Positions 32,420 through 39,851 of a DNA stretch of 64,000 nt are shown one piece after another; within the stretch, counting starts at the first letter, position 1, and every line of letters starts with the position of its first letter. Source of the DNA: JACOVP01 sp964390715. Lineage in GTDB: Archaea; Nanobdellota; Nanobdellia; SCGC-AAA011-G17; UBA489. The notes under the pieces were generated by a model, which was not told where the DNA came from, made no database searches, and saw only the letters and a program-made list of their open reading frames with translations. The stretch lies in contig CAYMIM010000013.1 of NCBI GenBank assembly GCA_964390715.1, forward strand, positions 1 through 64,000, written 5' to 3'. The translations under genes and the position numbers were made by a program.

Positions 32420-32983
32420 TTAATAAAGATGATGGTCATGTACGCCTTTATAGGAATATAATTCTTGCGCAGTAAACCATAAGGAAATTTCTCTATCCGC
32501 TTCTGCTTTAGTTCCTGACGCGTGCACTAAGTTTCTTACGGATCGTCCTTTGTTGTCGCTTAAAGCGTAGCTGTCTAAAGCAAAGTCTCCGCGAATAGTG
32601 CCAGGCGATGCTTGTCTGGGTTCTGTCGATCCAACAATCTTTCTGCCAAGATCAATAGCGTGTGGTCCCTCAAGCGCAATCGCGACAACAGGTCCTTCTT
32701 GCAAGAAAATTTTGTTCATTTTTTGGACACGTTCAGCGATTTGCTTTGGCGTTTCTTTCAAGGTCATGCCTTTTTCCGCGTAGCTTTTTTTTGTTTTTTC
32801 CGCTAACGCGTTAGCCCATTCTTCCGTAACAACATAATGGTTGCTTGCCATCATATCGCTTGCTTTAACAAGTTTCAATCCGACAATCTTCAGACCAATT
32901 TGTTCAAAACGTTTGAGAATTTCTCCCACTAATCCTTTCAAGACACCATCGTGTTTGACCAGAATTAGGGTGCGTTCCATCAT
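32420..32983 (-). CDS. ndk: Nucleoside diphosphate kinase
   Basis: 187 aa. The catalytic His is in NLVHASG, preceded by the PGTIRGDFALD block. ERTLILVKHDGVLKG is the N-terminal strand. Compared with the usual 140-150 aa it has an insertion of about 30 residues (KTKKSYAEKGMTLKETPKQI region, residues 63-85), as in some other archaeal enzymes. It overlaps eL24 by 4 nt (ATGA). It balances NTP pools; the gene is a fixed member of the eL8-eS28-eL24 operon. Confidence 0.94.
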   Translation of the reverse strand: MMERTLILVKHDGVLKGLVGEILKRFEQIGLKIVGLKLVKASDMMASNHYVVTEEWANALAEKTKKSYAEKGMTLKETPKQIAERVQKMNKIFLQEGPVVAIALEGPHAIDLGRKIVGSTEPRQASPGTIRGDFALDSYALSDNKGRSVRNLVHASGTKAEADREISLWFTAQELYSYKGVHDHHLY

Positions 32984-33192
32984 AGTTTATTGAGTTTTTC
33001 TTTTGACTTTTGAGAAGCTGAAAGTTTTTCTTCATGTCTAGCCCATTTGACTCGTAAAGCTTTTCTGCCAAGGACTAAAGAGTTTTTTCTGCATTTAGAG
33101 CCGCAAAAATAAAGAATTTTAGCGTCATTGCGCACATACATGATGCCTGTTCCAGGGTTCATGGTCTTTCCGCAGAAGCTGCAGAGAGTCAT
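32980..33192 (-). CDS. rpl24e: Ribosomal protein eL24
   Basis: 70 aa. The TRASH-type zinc finger has Cys4, Cys7, Cys29 and Cys33 (CSFCGK, then FCGSKC), followed by a basic LRVKWARHEEK tail. Overlaps both neighbours with ATGA junctions, so eS28, eL24 and Ndk are translationally coupled. Confidence 0.95.
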   Translation of the reverse strand: MTLCSFCGKTMNPGTGIMYVRNDAKILYFCGSKCRKNSLVLGRKALRVKWARHEEKLSASQKSKEKLNKL

Positions 33193-33533
33193 GTTTTTCT
33201 ACCGCCCTTGGAATTTTGTGTTAGGCTGCGAGCTTCAATTTCTGTTTCTCGCAAGAGTAAAACATCTTGTTCGCGAATAGCTCCTTTGACATTGCGTCGC
33301 AAAACTTTGCCCTTATCTATGCCATCCATAATACGGCAGCGAACTTGAGTAATGCCTCCACGAGTGCCAGTTCTGCCAACAATCTCTTCAACGATAGCGG
33401 GTACAGCGGGAGTAAAATTAACAGTCGTTCCTTTTTGTTGTTGAGGTTGTTCTGGAACAGCGGCTTGCTGTTTGTCAGGTCTCTTGCCTGGAGGAGCAGG
33501 CGCTTGTTTTGGAACAGGAGGTTGATCAGCCAT
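33189..33533 (-). CDS. rps28e: Ribosomal protein eS28 with N-terminal extension
   Basis: 114 aa. The eS28 core is the last about 75 residues: AIVEEIVGRTGTRGGITQVRCRI then DKGKVLRRNVKGAIREQDVLLL. The first 38 residues are a Pro/Gln/Lys-rich extension with PPGKRPDKQQ, absent from typical 65-75 aa homologues. A GGTAG lies upstream of the ATG, which is 11 nt from the eL8 stop. It may be an additional rRNA or factor contact. Confidence 0.94.
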   Translation of the reverse strand: MADQPPVPKQAPAPPGKRPDKQQAAVPEQPQQQKGTTVNFTPAVPAIVEEIVGRTGTRGGITQVRCRIMDGIDKGKVLRRNVKGAIREQDVLLLRETEIEARSLTQNSKGGRKT

Positions 33534-33544
33534 AGTCTACCTGG

Positions 33545-33874
33545 TTATTTGGATTTAGCCGCGATGTCCTTAATCAGATCAGCGGCGTCCCCTTCTTGAA
33601 CAATGGCTACACTCACAGTAGGAACACTTAAACCAGCGGCGGCGCCTAATTCTTCTTTGCTTGCCTTGGCGACAAAAAGAACTTTCTTTTCCGTGCATAA
33701 GGGAGCTAAGTGCAGAGTGATTTCTGGTGGATTAGCGTCTCCAGCGATAACAACGAGTTTAGCGATGCCACGTTCAATAGCTTTCGTGGTTTCATTAGTG
33801 CCTTTTTTAATTTTGCCTGTTTTTCTGGCGATTTCAACAGCTTCGTAAGCTTTTTTTAAGAGTTCATCTGACAT
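33545..33874 (-). CDS. rpl7ae: Ribosomal protein eL8 (L7Ae)
   Basis: 109 aa kink-turn RNA-binding protein shared by the 50S subunit, box C/D and H/ACA RNPs and, in archaea, RNase P. KKGTNETTKAIERGIAKLVVIAGDANP is the RNA-binding face (residues about 24-48, cited in abbreviated sense). First gene of its operon. Its 5' leader carries a hairpin that covers the SD. Confidence 0.95.
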   Translation of the reverse strand: MSDELLKKAYEAVEIARKTGKIKKGTNETTKAIERGIAKLVVIAGDANPPEITLHLAPLCTEKKVLFVAKASKEELGAAAGLSVPTVSVAIVQEGDAADLIKDIAAKSK

Positions 33875-33877
33875 GGT

Positions 33878-33910
33878 GTACCTCCCTCAAACCCATAAGG
33901 TCATTGGTAC
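33878..33910 (-). promoter_or_regulatory. Hairpin over the SD of the L7Ae leader
   Basis: In the minus-strand leader, GUACC (33906-33910) can pair with GGUAC (33878-33882), which is part of the SD GGGAGG. Inside lie a UGA on each side and a CC-UUAU-GG inner hairpin, an arrangement reminiscent of a kink-turn. The minus-strand TATA (TTTTTAAAG, about 33929-33937) places the start of transcription near 33908. L7Ae autoregulation through leader kink-turns is known in archaea; here it is inferred. Confidence 0.4.
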
Positions 33911-33953
33911 AAAAAGAACCAGCTCAACGCTTTAAAAAGGTTTCTATCAACGT

Positions 33954-35000
33954 TTAGTTATTTTGCGCGGCAGATCGAAAATGAGTAGAAATATAAAAGA
34001 GAAGAAACAAGACTGCTACGGCGATCGTAATAAAAATAATATTCTTCAAGATAATGATAAGAGTCCAGAGCAAGGCGAAATGGAGAAGTGCGAGCAACAG
34101 ACTGACAAAGAAAATAACAAAGCCAACCGCGCCATCAATCCATCTACCGATAAGAGGTATTTTTCGAACGTAGTTGGACATAACGGAAAGAGGTCCAAAA
34201 AGTAACATATAACCAGCAAACAAGATAAGAAGAGTCATAAGTCGTAAAAACATAGCCCAGAATTTATCTTGTTCTTTAAGTGCTGCATAAGTTTGCTGAT
34301 AATTTTTTGTAGACACCAGTAAATATTTTTTGTTGCCACTGTCACTAATAACTTGGCCATCAGAATTTCCAGCTACTAACAAGGAAGTAGTATCTCTGAT
34401 ATAATGCATGCTTTCTCGGTGAGTGGTATCAATGTCTTTTTTATATTCTTCAGCTCCAATAATTTTAGCGTTTTCTGATGTTAGAACTTTAAAATTTCCT
34501 AAAGAAAAAGGTGGAAATTTAGTCTCTTTGGAGAGAATATTCCAATTGCTTTCATTGACGCTATAACATTGCTCACATTTTTCTTCATCATTATTGTCAC
34601 GACGACATTGTTGTCCTTTTTTTTCAAGTACCTGTTGATTTTGTTGCAACGCGCCACAATAATCTTTAACCATATATTGTAGTTCTTCTTGTTGGTAGTC
34701 ATAGTAGAGACAATTTCCTGTTACTCTGTTATTATAGCAAGGAATAGGATCAGTGGTAGTTGCAACGCCCGTTGTTCTAATATACCCTGTTGCTCCGCTC
34801 ATGGGTGTTACTTCTTTCGTTAAAGAGAATATCTTCGCGCTATTTTGGCTTTCCGCAAACCACAACACCATTGGGGCAAAAAGAATAAGAAACAAAAGAC
34901 CTACAAAAATGCCTACGACACTTTTGAACAATAAAGAAATAGGATTTGACGATGGAGCTCGCTGTACCGTTCCAGGAGCTGGAGTTTGGAAGTCAACCAT
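33954..35000 (-). CDS. TMEM43-like membrane protein
   Basis: 348 aa. One transmembrane helix at about 27-50, a large external domain of about 190 residues with six Cys, and three or four helices from about 245 to the C-terminus. The region with LLFGPLSVMSNYVRKIPLIG and following helices matches the TMEM43 family topology. In archaea and bacteria its role is unknown. A TATA (ATTTAAAGC, 35022-35031 minus) lies 26 nt before the ATG. Divergent from a lipoprotein gene. Confidence 0.65.
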   Translation of the reverse strand: MVDFQTPAPGTVQRAPSSNPISLLFKSVVGIFVGLLFLILFAPMVLWFAESQNSAKIFSLTKEVTPMSGATGYIRTTGVATTTDPIPCYNNRVTGNCLYYDYQQEELQYMVKDYCGALQQNQQVLEKKGQQCRRDNNDEEKCEQCYSVNESNWNILSKETKFPPFSLGNFKVLTSENAKIIGAEEYKKDIDTTHRESMHYIRDTTSLLVAGNSDGQVISDSGNKKYLLVSTKNYQQTYAALKEQDKFWAMFLRLMTLLILFAGYMLLFGPLSVMSNYVRKIPLIGRWIDGAVGFVIFFVSLLLALLHFALLWTLIIILKNIIFITIAVAVLFLLFYISTHFRSAAQNN

Positions 35001-35097
35001 AGTAATTTGTGATTTCTGTTGCTTTAAATAGATTCTCTTTTTTACGTAGAATCCTAATAAAAGGAAGATTTATATAGAAAAGAAAATGAATAAATAT

Positions 35098-35553
35098 ATG
35101 CAGATAAAAAAAGCAATGGGTGTGTTAATTCTCTGTATATTTATTTCAGCCTGTTCAACAGGGCAAACAAAAACTAATGAGAATAAAAAAGTTGTCGTTG
35201 AAGATAACTCTTATTTTGTAGGTAAGTGGAAAGCAGAAAAAATATATGGTGTTGATCCAAGCGCTCAACAACTCGTCGAGGGTCAGTTAAGTGCATATCC
35301 TGATGGATTATATATGGAATTTACAAAAGATGGAAAGGCATGTTCAATGTGGGACGGCGCTACCTGTACCGCCTATGGACAATCCTATCAAACAGAAGGA
35401 AACTTGTTGCTAATGAAACAAGAAGGTTTGACTGGACCTGAATTTAGATATATGTGGAAAAAAACAGGAGAAGCAAAATTAGAGTTAACTGCAGAATTTT
35501 TGATGGATAACAAATGGACTACAGCAATAAAATATATGCTCGTTAAGGCATAA
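35098..35553 (+). CDS. Putative lipoprotein
   Basis: 151 aa from the ATG at 35098, which is 25 nt after TTTATATA (35069-35076); an earlier ATG at 35086 would be too close to the TATA. The signal segment ends in a lipobox (FISAC, Cys about residue 19). The mature domain contains a GKWKAEKIYGVDP strand and two Cys, with WDGATCTAYG. It looks like a small lipocalin/META-type beta domain, but this is uncertain. Extracytoplasmic and membrane-anchored. Confidence 0.7.
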   Translation: MQIKKAMGVLILCIFISACSTGQTKTNENKKVVVEDNSYFVGKWKAEKIYGVDPSAQQLVEGQLSAYPDGLYMEFTKDGKACSMWDGATCTAYGQSYQTEGNLLLMKQEGLTGPEFRYMWKKTGEAKLELTAEFLMDNKWTTAIKYMLVKA

Positions 35554-35570
35554 AATCAAAAGAGATTTAT

Positions 35571-35948
35571 TCAAAGTTTTTTAACTAAAAACCCATTCTT
35601 AGTCAAAGGCAAGATTTTCACAGCGGTCCCCTTTTTAAGATGAAGATGCTCTGCGAGTTCTGAGGGAATTCCTAAAGCTAGACTTCTGCCGCTGATGGTT
35701 ATTTTTCGTTGAAAAGCGAAAGCGTGTTTTCTAAGTTAATTAGTTCTCTGTTCCATTCTTTTTGCTTGCTGTTCGGTAAAAAAGAATTCATGACACTTTC
35801 CACATTGATAAGCGGGAACCTTGGTTAAAGGAAACCCCTCATCAAATTCGTAGTTTTTAAGCAGAACAAGCTTCATCTCTTTGTTGCATGTGGCGCAATA
35901 AATTATCCCTTCTTTTAAGTGTGTAAGCTTATCTAAATAGTTGATAGA
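35571..35948 (-). pseudogene. Broken zinc-finger/AbrB (YgiT-like) antitoxin gene
   Basis: One reading frame from 35948 down to 35571 is interrupted by a single TAA at 35736-35738. Upstream of the stop it encodes a CATC and CGKC zinc finger with KLVLLKNYEFDEGFPLTKVP and FFFTEQQAKRMEQRTN. Downstream it continues in frame with HAFAFQRKITISGRSLALGI and a complete AbrB hairpin ending LTKNGFLVKKL. Intact relatives read through this point. The expected start is ATC at 35943-35945, about 25 nt after a TATA, so the ATG also seems lost. No toxin gene is adjacent. Explains the otherwise empty 450-bp gap. Confidence 0.75.
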
Positions 35949-36004
35949 CTAATGGGAGAATTCAAATATAAAAGCTTTTATATCTAGACTAAATGAGATA
36001 AATC

Positions 36005-37645
36005 ATGAGTTCCATACAAGAGACAGCCTACAAATATGCCTTACAGAACGCTATTCGTTACAATGGTAAAGCTAATCCTGGCGCGGTCATAGGAAAACTC
36101 TTTCTCGAGCATAAAGACATCAAAAAAGAAGAAGTCATCAAGACAGTCAATGAGATAGTCAAAAAAGTAAATAAATTATCCGTAGAAGAGCAGACAAAAG
36201 AACTAGACAAGTTAGCTCCAGAATTATTGCACATAGAGGCTAAAAAAACTGACTTCAAAGAGTTGCCGAATGCGGTCATGGGTAAAGTAAAAACTCGTAT
36301 TGCTCCAGAACCATCAAAATACATGCATCTTGGACACGCTCTCGTATTCATCATCAACAAAGCATATGCGGACAAGTACAAGGGAAAATGTTTATTCCGT
36401 CTAGAGGATACTAATCCAGAAAAAGCGACACAGGAATTTGTAGACAGTATGGATGAAGATATGAAGTGGCTGCGTTTAACTTACGATCAGAAGATTATTT
36501 GCTCTGAAAGAATGGATAGCTATTACAAATATGCTGAAACATTAATTAAAAATGGTAATGCTTACGTGTGTACTTGTAGTCAAGAAAAAGTAAAAGAGGG
36601 AAGAGAGAAAAAAGTGCGTTGTGCTTGTCTAAAGAAACTAAAACACAAAGAAGAGTGGGGAAAAATACTGGAAGGCGAATATGAGGAAGGAAAAGCGAAT
36701 CTAAGGCTTGTTGGTGATATGGAATCAGACAACGGAGTTCTTCGTGACCCTATAATCATGCGAATTTCAAAGAAAAAACATTATGCGCAAGGAAATAAGT
36801 ATTATGCGTGGCCTATGTATGATTTCGAAAACGCAATTGAAGATTCTATTGAGAATATTACGCATATCGTGAGAAGTAAAGAGTTTGAACTACGTTTATT
36901 TTTACAAGATCTTATCAAAAAAATGCTCAAGTTACCCAAGCAAGAAGTAATTGAAATTGGTAGATTCAACATTATCGGTAAAACAACACAAGGAAGAGAG
37001 ATTCGTGCGTTAATTGAGTCTGGAAAAGTAAAAAGCTGGGATGATCCACAATTAGTCACTCTCAAAGCTCTACGTCGTCGTGGCTTCGATCCAGAGACAT
37101 TTTGGGATTTAGCTAAAGAAGTCGGTTTGTCCAAATCAGAAACCAATATCAGTGAGGAAATGCTCGAGACATTGAACAGAAAACGTATTGACAAAAAAGC
37201 AAAAAGATATTTCATGGTAGAAAATCCTAAGAAGATAGTGATTGGAGATCACAAGCTCAAAGAGACAACAGTTCCTCTCCACCCAGAAGTCAAGGAGCAT
37301 GGTCATCGAGTCATTAAGATCAATAATGAGTTCTACGTCGAAGATGAGATCAAGAAAGGAAAAGTCTACAGGTTCATGCACTTGTTCAATTTCAAAGACA
37401 ATAAATTCGTCTCAGAGCCCTATGATCAGAAGTTAAATGCGCGGTTGATCCAATGGTTGCCTGTCGCTAAAGACGTAGTCAAGGTAGAAGTATTGATGAA
37501 AGATGGAACGATAAAAGAAGGACTAGCGGAGCCAGCAATCAAAGATCTTAAAGTTGGAGAAGTCATTCAATTCGAAAGAAAGTTTTTCACACGATTAGAT
37601 AAAAAAGAAAAAGATAAATTATATTTTGTCTACACGCACAAGTAG
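36005..37645 (+). CDS. gltX: Glutamyl-tRNA synthetase (archaeal type)
   Basis: 546 aa class I synthetase. The HIGH-like motif is in APEPSKYMHLGHAL (near residue 105), and the Rossmann core contains LFRLEDTNPEKA. At the KMSKS position the sequence is NIIGKTTQGREIRALIE, followed by the conserved WDDPQLVTLKALRRRG. The usual SK pair is absent. A C-terminal beta-barrel anticodon-binding domain is present, as in archaeal/eukaryal enzymes. A TATA (CTTTTATAT, about 35975-35983) lies 25 nt before the ATG. It probably also supplies Glu-tRNA(Gln) for GatDE or GatCAB. Confidence 0.92.
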   Translation: MSSIQETAYKYALQNAIRYNGKANPGAVIGKLFLEHKDIKKEEVIKTVNEIVKKVNKLSVEEQTKELDKLAPELLHIEAKKTDFKELPNAVMGKVKTRIAPEPSKYMHLGHALVFIINKAYADKYKGKCLFRLEDTNPEKATQEFVDSMDEDMKWLRLTYDQKIICSERMDSYYKYAETLIKNGNAYVCTCSQEKVKEGREKKVRCACLKKLKHKEEWGKILEGEYEEGKANLRLVGDMESDNGVLRDPIIMRISKKKHYAQGNKYYAWPMYDFENAIEDSIENITHIVRSKEFELRLFLQDLIKKMLKLPKQEVIEIGRFNIIGKTTQGREIRALIESGKVKSWDDPQLVTLKALRRRGFDPETFWDLAKEVGLSKSETNISEEMLETLNRKRIDKKAKRYFMVENPKKIVIGDHKLKETTVPLHPEVKEHGHRVIKINNEFYVEDEIKKGKVYRFMHLFNFKDNKFVSEPYDQKLNARLIQWLPVAKDVVKVEVLMKDGTIKEGLAEPAIKDLKVGEVIQFERKFFTRLDKKEKDKLYFVYTHK

Positions 37646-37675
37646 ATTAATAAGGGGACAAAAGGAAACAAAAAA

Positions 37676-38008
37676 ATGACACTAGGATTAGAAGAGATTA
37701 CCCGAGAAGAGGCGCAGATATTACGAGATGAAGGAAAAAAACTGAGAATAGAATTACCTCTAGTAGACGAAAACTCATGGGTTGATAGATTAAGCAACCG
37801 AACTACATGGATTCCAAGTCTTCTCTATTTTGGACTCATAGATAAGATGGGTAAATGGGTAAAAACCAGAAGATTAAAGCAGTTTGAGAAAAAAGTAAGA
37901 GAAATTGCGGATGAGTATGGGGCTACTGCAATATATAGAGTTAAAGAAAACACAAATGCTGGAGAAACCCAAGCAGTTCCAAGAAGAGTCGAATTTTATA
38001 GAGAATAA
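37676..38008 (+). CDS. Hypothetical protein, 110 aa
   Basis: Follows gltX by 30 nt with AAGGAAAC before the ATG. Two parts: a charged N-terminus, a mildly hydrophobic TTWIPSLLYFGLIDKMG segment (residues 43-59), and a C-terminal alpha/beta region ending in VPRRVEFYRE. It might associate peripherally with membranes. Its stop abuts the convergent uppS stop with no spacer. No family is recognised. Confidence 0.6.
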   Translation: MTLGLEEITREEAQILRDEGKKLRIELPLVDENSWVDRLSNRTTWIPSLLYFGLIDKMGKWVKTRRLKQFEKKVREIADEYGATAIYRVKENTNAGETQAVPRRVEFYRE

Positions 38009-38719
38009 TTATTTCCCATATCTTCGTTGTCGTTTCTGGAATTCATTAATGCAAGCGACAAAGTCTTTCTTTTCAAATTCAGGCCATAATGTATCGGGTA
38101 AGAAAATAATTTCACTATAGATAGATTGCCAAGGCAAAAAGCCGCTTAAACGTGATTCAGATGTTCTAATGATTAAGTCTGGTTCATCTTGCATGTAGAG
38201 GTTTTCAGAGAACACTTGTTCATTAATGTCTTCAATTTTAAGTTTATTATCTTTAACTTGTTCGGCTATTTTCTTTGCTGCGTCAACAACTTCCGCTCGT
38301 CCACCATAGGCCATAGCGAAATTGACAACATATTGAGTGTGACTCTTAGTCAAATCCATTATTTTTTGCATGCGTTCCTGAATATCTTTGGGAAACATCC
38401 AAAGTCTTCCTATAAAATGGAAGCGAAGATTGCTCTCATGAATTTTAGGATCCGCGAGGACAGTGTCAAATTCCTTTCTGAAAAGATCCATTAAGTAGTT
38501 AAATTCATTTTTAGGTCTATCAAAATTTTCAACAGAAAACGCGTATAAAGTTAATTCTTTGATATCGTATTCCTTGCACCACTCAAAAAGATGTCTTAGT
38601 TTTTTTGCCCCCCACTCATGTCCTTTCCACGGTTTTAACATTAAGCGTTTAGCGAATCGTCTATTACCGTCAAGAATAATTCCTATATGGTGAGGCACGT
38701 TGTTGAGTGTTGGTTTCAT
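38009..38719 (-). CDS. uppS: cis-Polyprenyl diphosphate synthase (UppS family)
   Basis: 236 aa. IGIILDGNRRFAKR (residues 12-25) holds the diphosphate-binding Asp and Asn. FSVENFDRP and the C-terminal DLIIRTSESRLSGFLPWQSIYSEI block are diagnostic. It makes the long lipid carrier used for glycan assembly; in archaea this feeds dolichol-type carriers, which the glycosylation genes at 50-58 kb would need. It has a GAGGT SD and a minus-strand TATA (about 38750-38760). Confidence 0.94.
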   Translation of the reverse strand: MKPTLNNVPHHIGIILDGNRRFAKRLMLKPWKGHEWGAKKLRHLFEWCKEYDIKELTLYAFSVENFDRPKNEFNYLMDLFRKEFDTVLADPKIHESNLRFHFIGRLWMFPKDIQERMQKIMDLTKSHTQYVVNFAMAYGGRAEVVDAAKKIAEQVKDNKLKIEDINEQVFSENLYMQDEPDLIIRTSESRLSGFLPWQSIYSEIIFLPDTLWPEFEKKDFVACINEFQKRQRRYGK

Positions 38720-38782
38720 TGCTAAGACCTCTAAAGAACTGCGGAAAATTGATTTAAATACCTTTCGTTGGTTACCGGAGAA

Positions 38783-39748
38783 TTACACAGCGCCTGCGAA
38801 AAAGAACAAGCCAAGCAAGAAAAGTCCATAGCACAAAAAGAGCAGGAAGCCAGTAAAAAATTGTGAAGAACGGGAAGAGAGAAGGAAGTGTGTTAAGAGA
38901 AGAGTCATCACTAGCATCATCGGTAAAGCGAAAAAGAGATCAAACGTGGTGAAGGAAAAAGAAGTGATCAGCGAGGCCGTTCCTAAAATAAGCAGGATGT
39001 TAGCTATGTTCGAGCCAATAATATTGCCAAGGAAAACATCTGCCATGCCCTTGCGTGTTGCGCTGATAGTCACAAACAGTTCGGGAAGCGCTGTGCCAAA
39101 GGCGACAAGAGTAAGAGCGATCACTTGCTCGGAAAAACCAAGTTCAGCGCTAAGAAGAATGACAGAAGAGATAAGATAATGCGCGCCAAAAATCAGAGCG
39201 ACAAACCCCAAAGTCAAATAAGTCAAGCTCAGGAAAAAAGACAGGCTCGCGAAAGGTGTTCTGCGTTCTTTTGCGTAAGTCTGAAGCTCACGAGTAACTA
39301 GTCGTGGAGAGGTCTTCATAAGATACAAAAAATAGCAGAGAAAAACAAAGAGGAACGCGAGACCTTCAAAGAAAGTAAGGCTGCCATCCAGAGAAAGAAT
39401 CAATAACAGAGAAGTCACCACAAGAAGAAAAACAGCGTCATTCTGGAAAAAGCGTTTTTGAAAAGGAGCCGCGAGAAGAAAAAGTCCAAGTGCCATATTA
39501 AACCCAAGATTGTAAAGGTTGCTGCCAAGAACATTACCTAAGCCAATAGCGGGAGTCCCGCGAAGCGCGGCGAAGATATTGGTGGCTAGCTCAGGGAACG
39601 ACGTCCCAACAGCGATCACAGTCAAGCCGATAATAAAAGGAGAGATGCGTAAATATGCCGCCAAAGAAGCTATCTCATCCACAACAACATCAGAACCTTT
39701 GACCAGAAGTCCGAGAGAAGCGATAAGGATAAAAAGAGTCAGGAGCAT
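38783..39748 (-). CDS. Ca2+/Na+ exchanger (CaCA family, YrbG-like)
   Basis: 321 aa from the ATG at 39748, which is 26 nt after a TATA-like ATTAAAAA; a TTG two codons earlier is less likely. Ten to eleven transmembrane helices in two halves. The alpha repeats are intact: GTSFPELATNI with LGNVLGSNLYNLG in half 1 and GTALPELFVTI with GNIIGSNIANIL in half 2. Cation specificity is not certain from sequence. Divergent from the coiled-coil membrane gene. Confidence 0.9.
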   Translation of the reverse strand: MLLTLFILIASLGLLVKGSDVVVDEIASLAAYLRISPFIIGLTVIAVGTSFPELATNIFAALRGTPAIGLGNVLGSNLYNLGFNMALGLFLLAAPFQKRFFQNDAVFLLVVTSLLLILSLDGSLTFFEGLAFLFVFLCYFLYLMKTSPRLVTRELQTYAKERRTPFASLSFFLSLTYLTLGFVALIFGAHYLISSVILLSAELGFSEQVIALTLVAFGTALPELFVTISATRKGMADVFLGNIIGSNIANILLILGTASLITSFSFTTFDLFFALPMMLVMTLLLTHFLLSSRSSQFFTGFLLFLCYGLFLLGLFFFAGAV

Positions 39749-39851
39749 GTCCAAGCCTTCGCCAAGAATCTTTTTAATGCTTTCGCGGAACCAGAAAATT
39801 TATATACTCTATAATGATAACAAAAAGCTACTATAGGTAAGTGATAATAAA

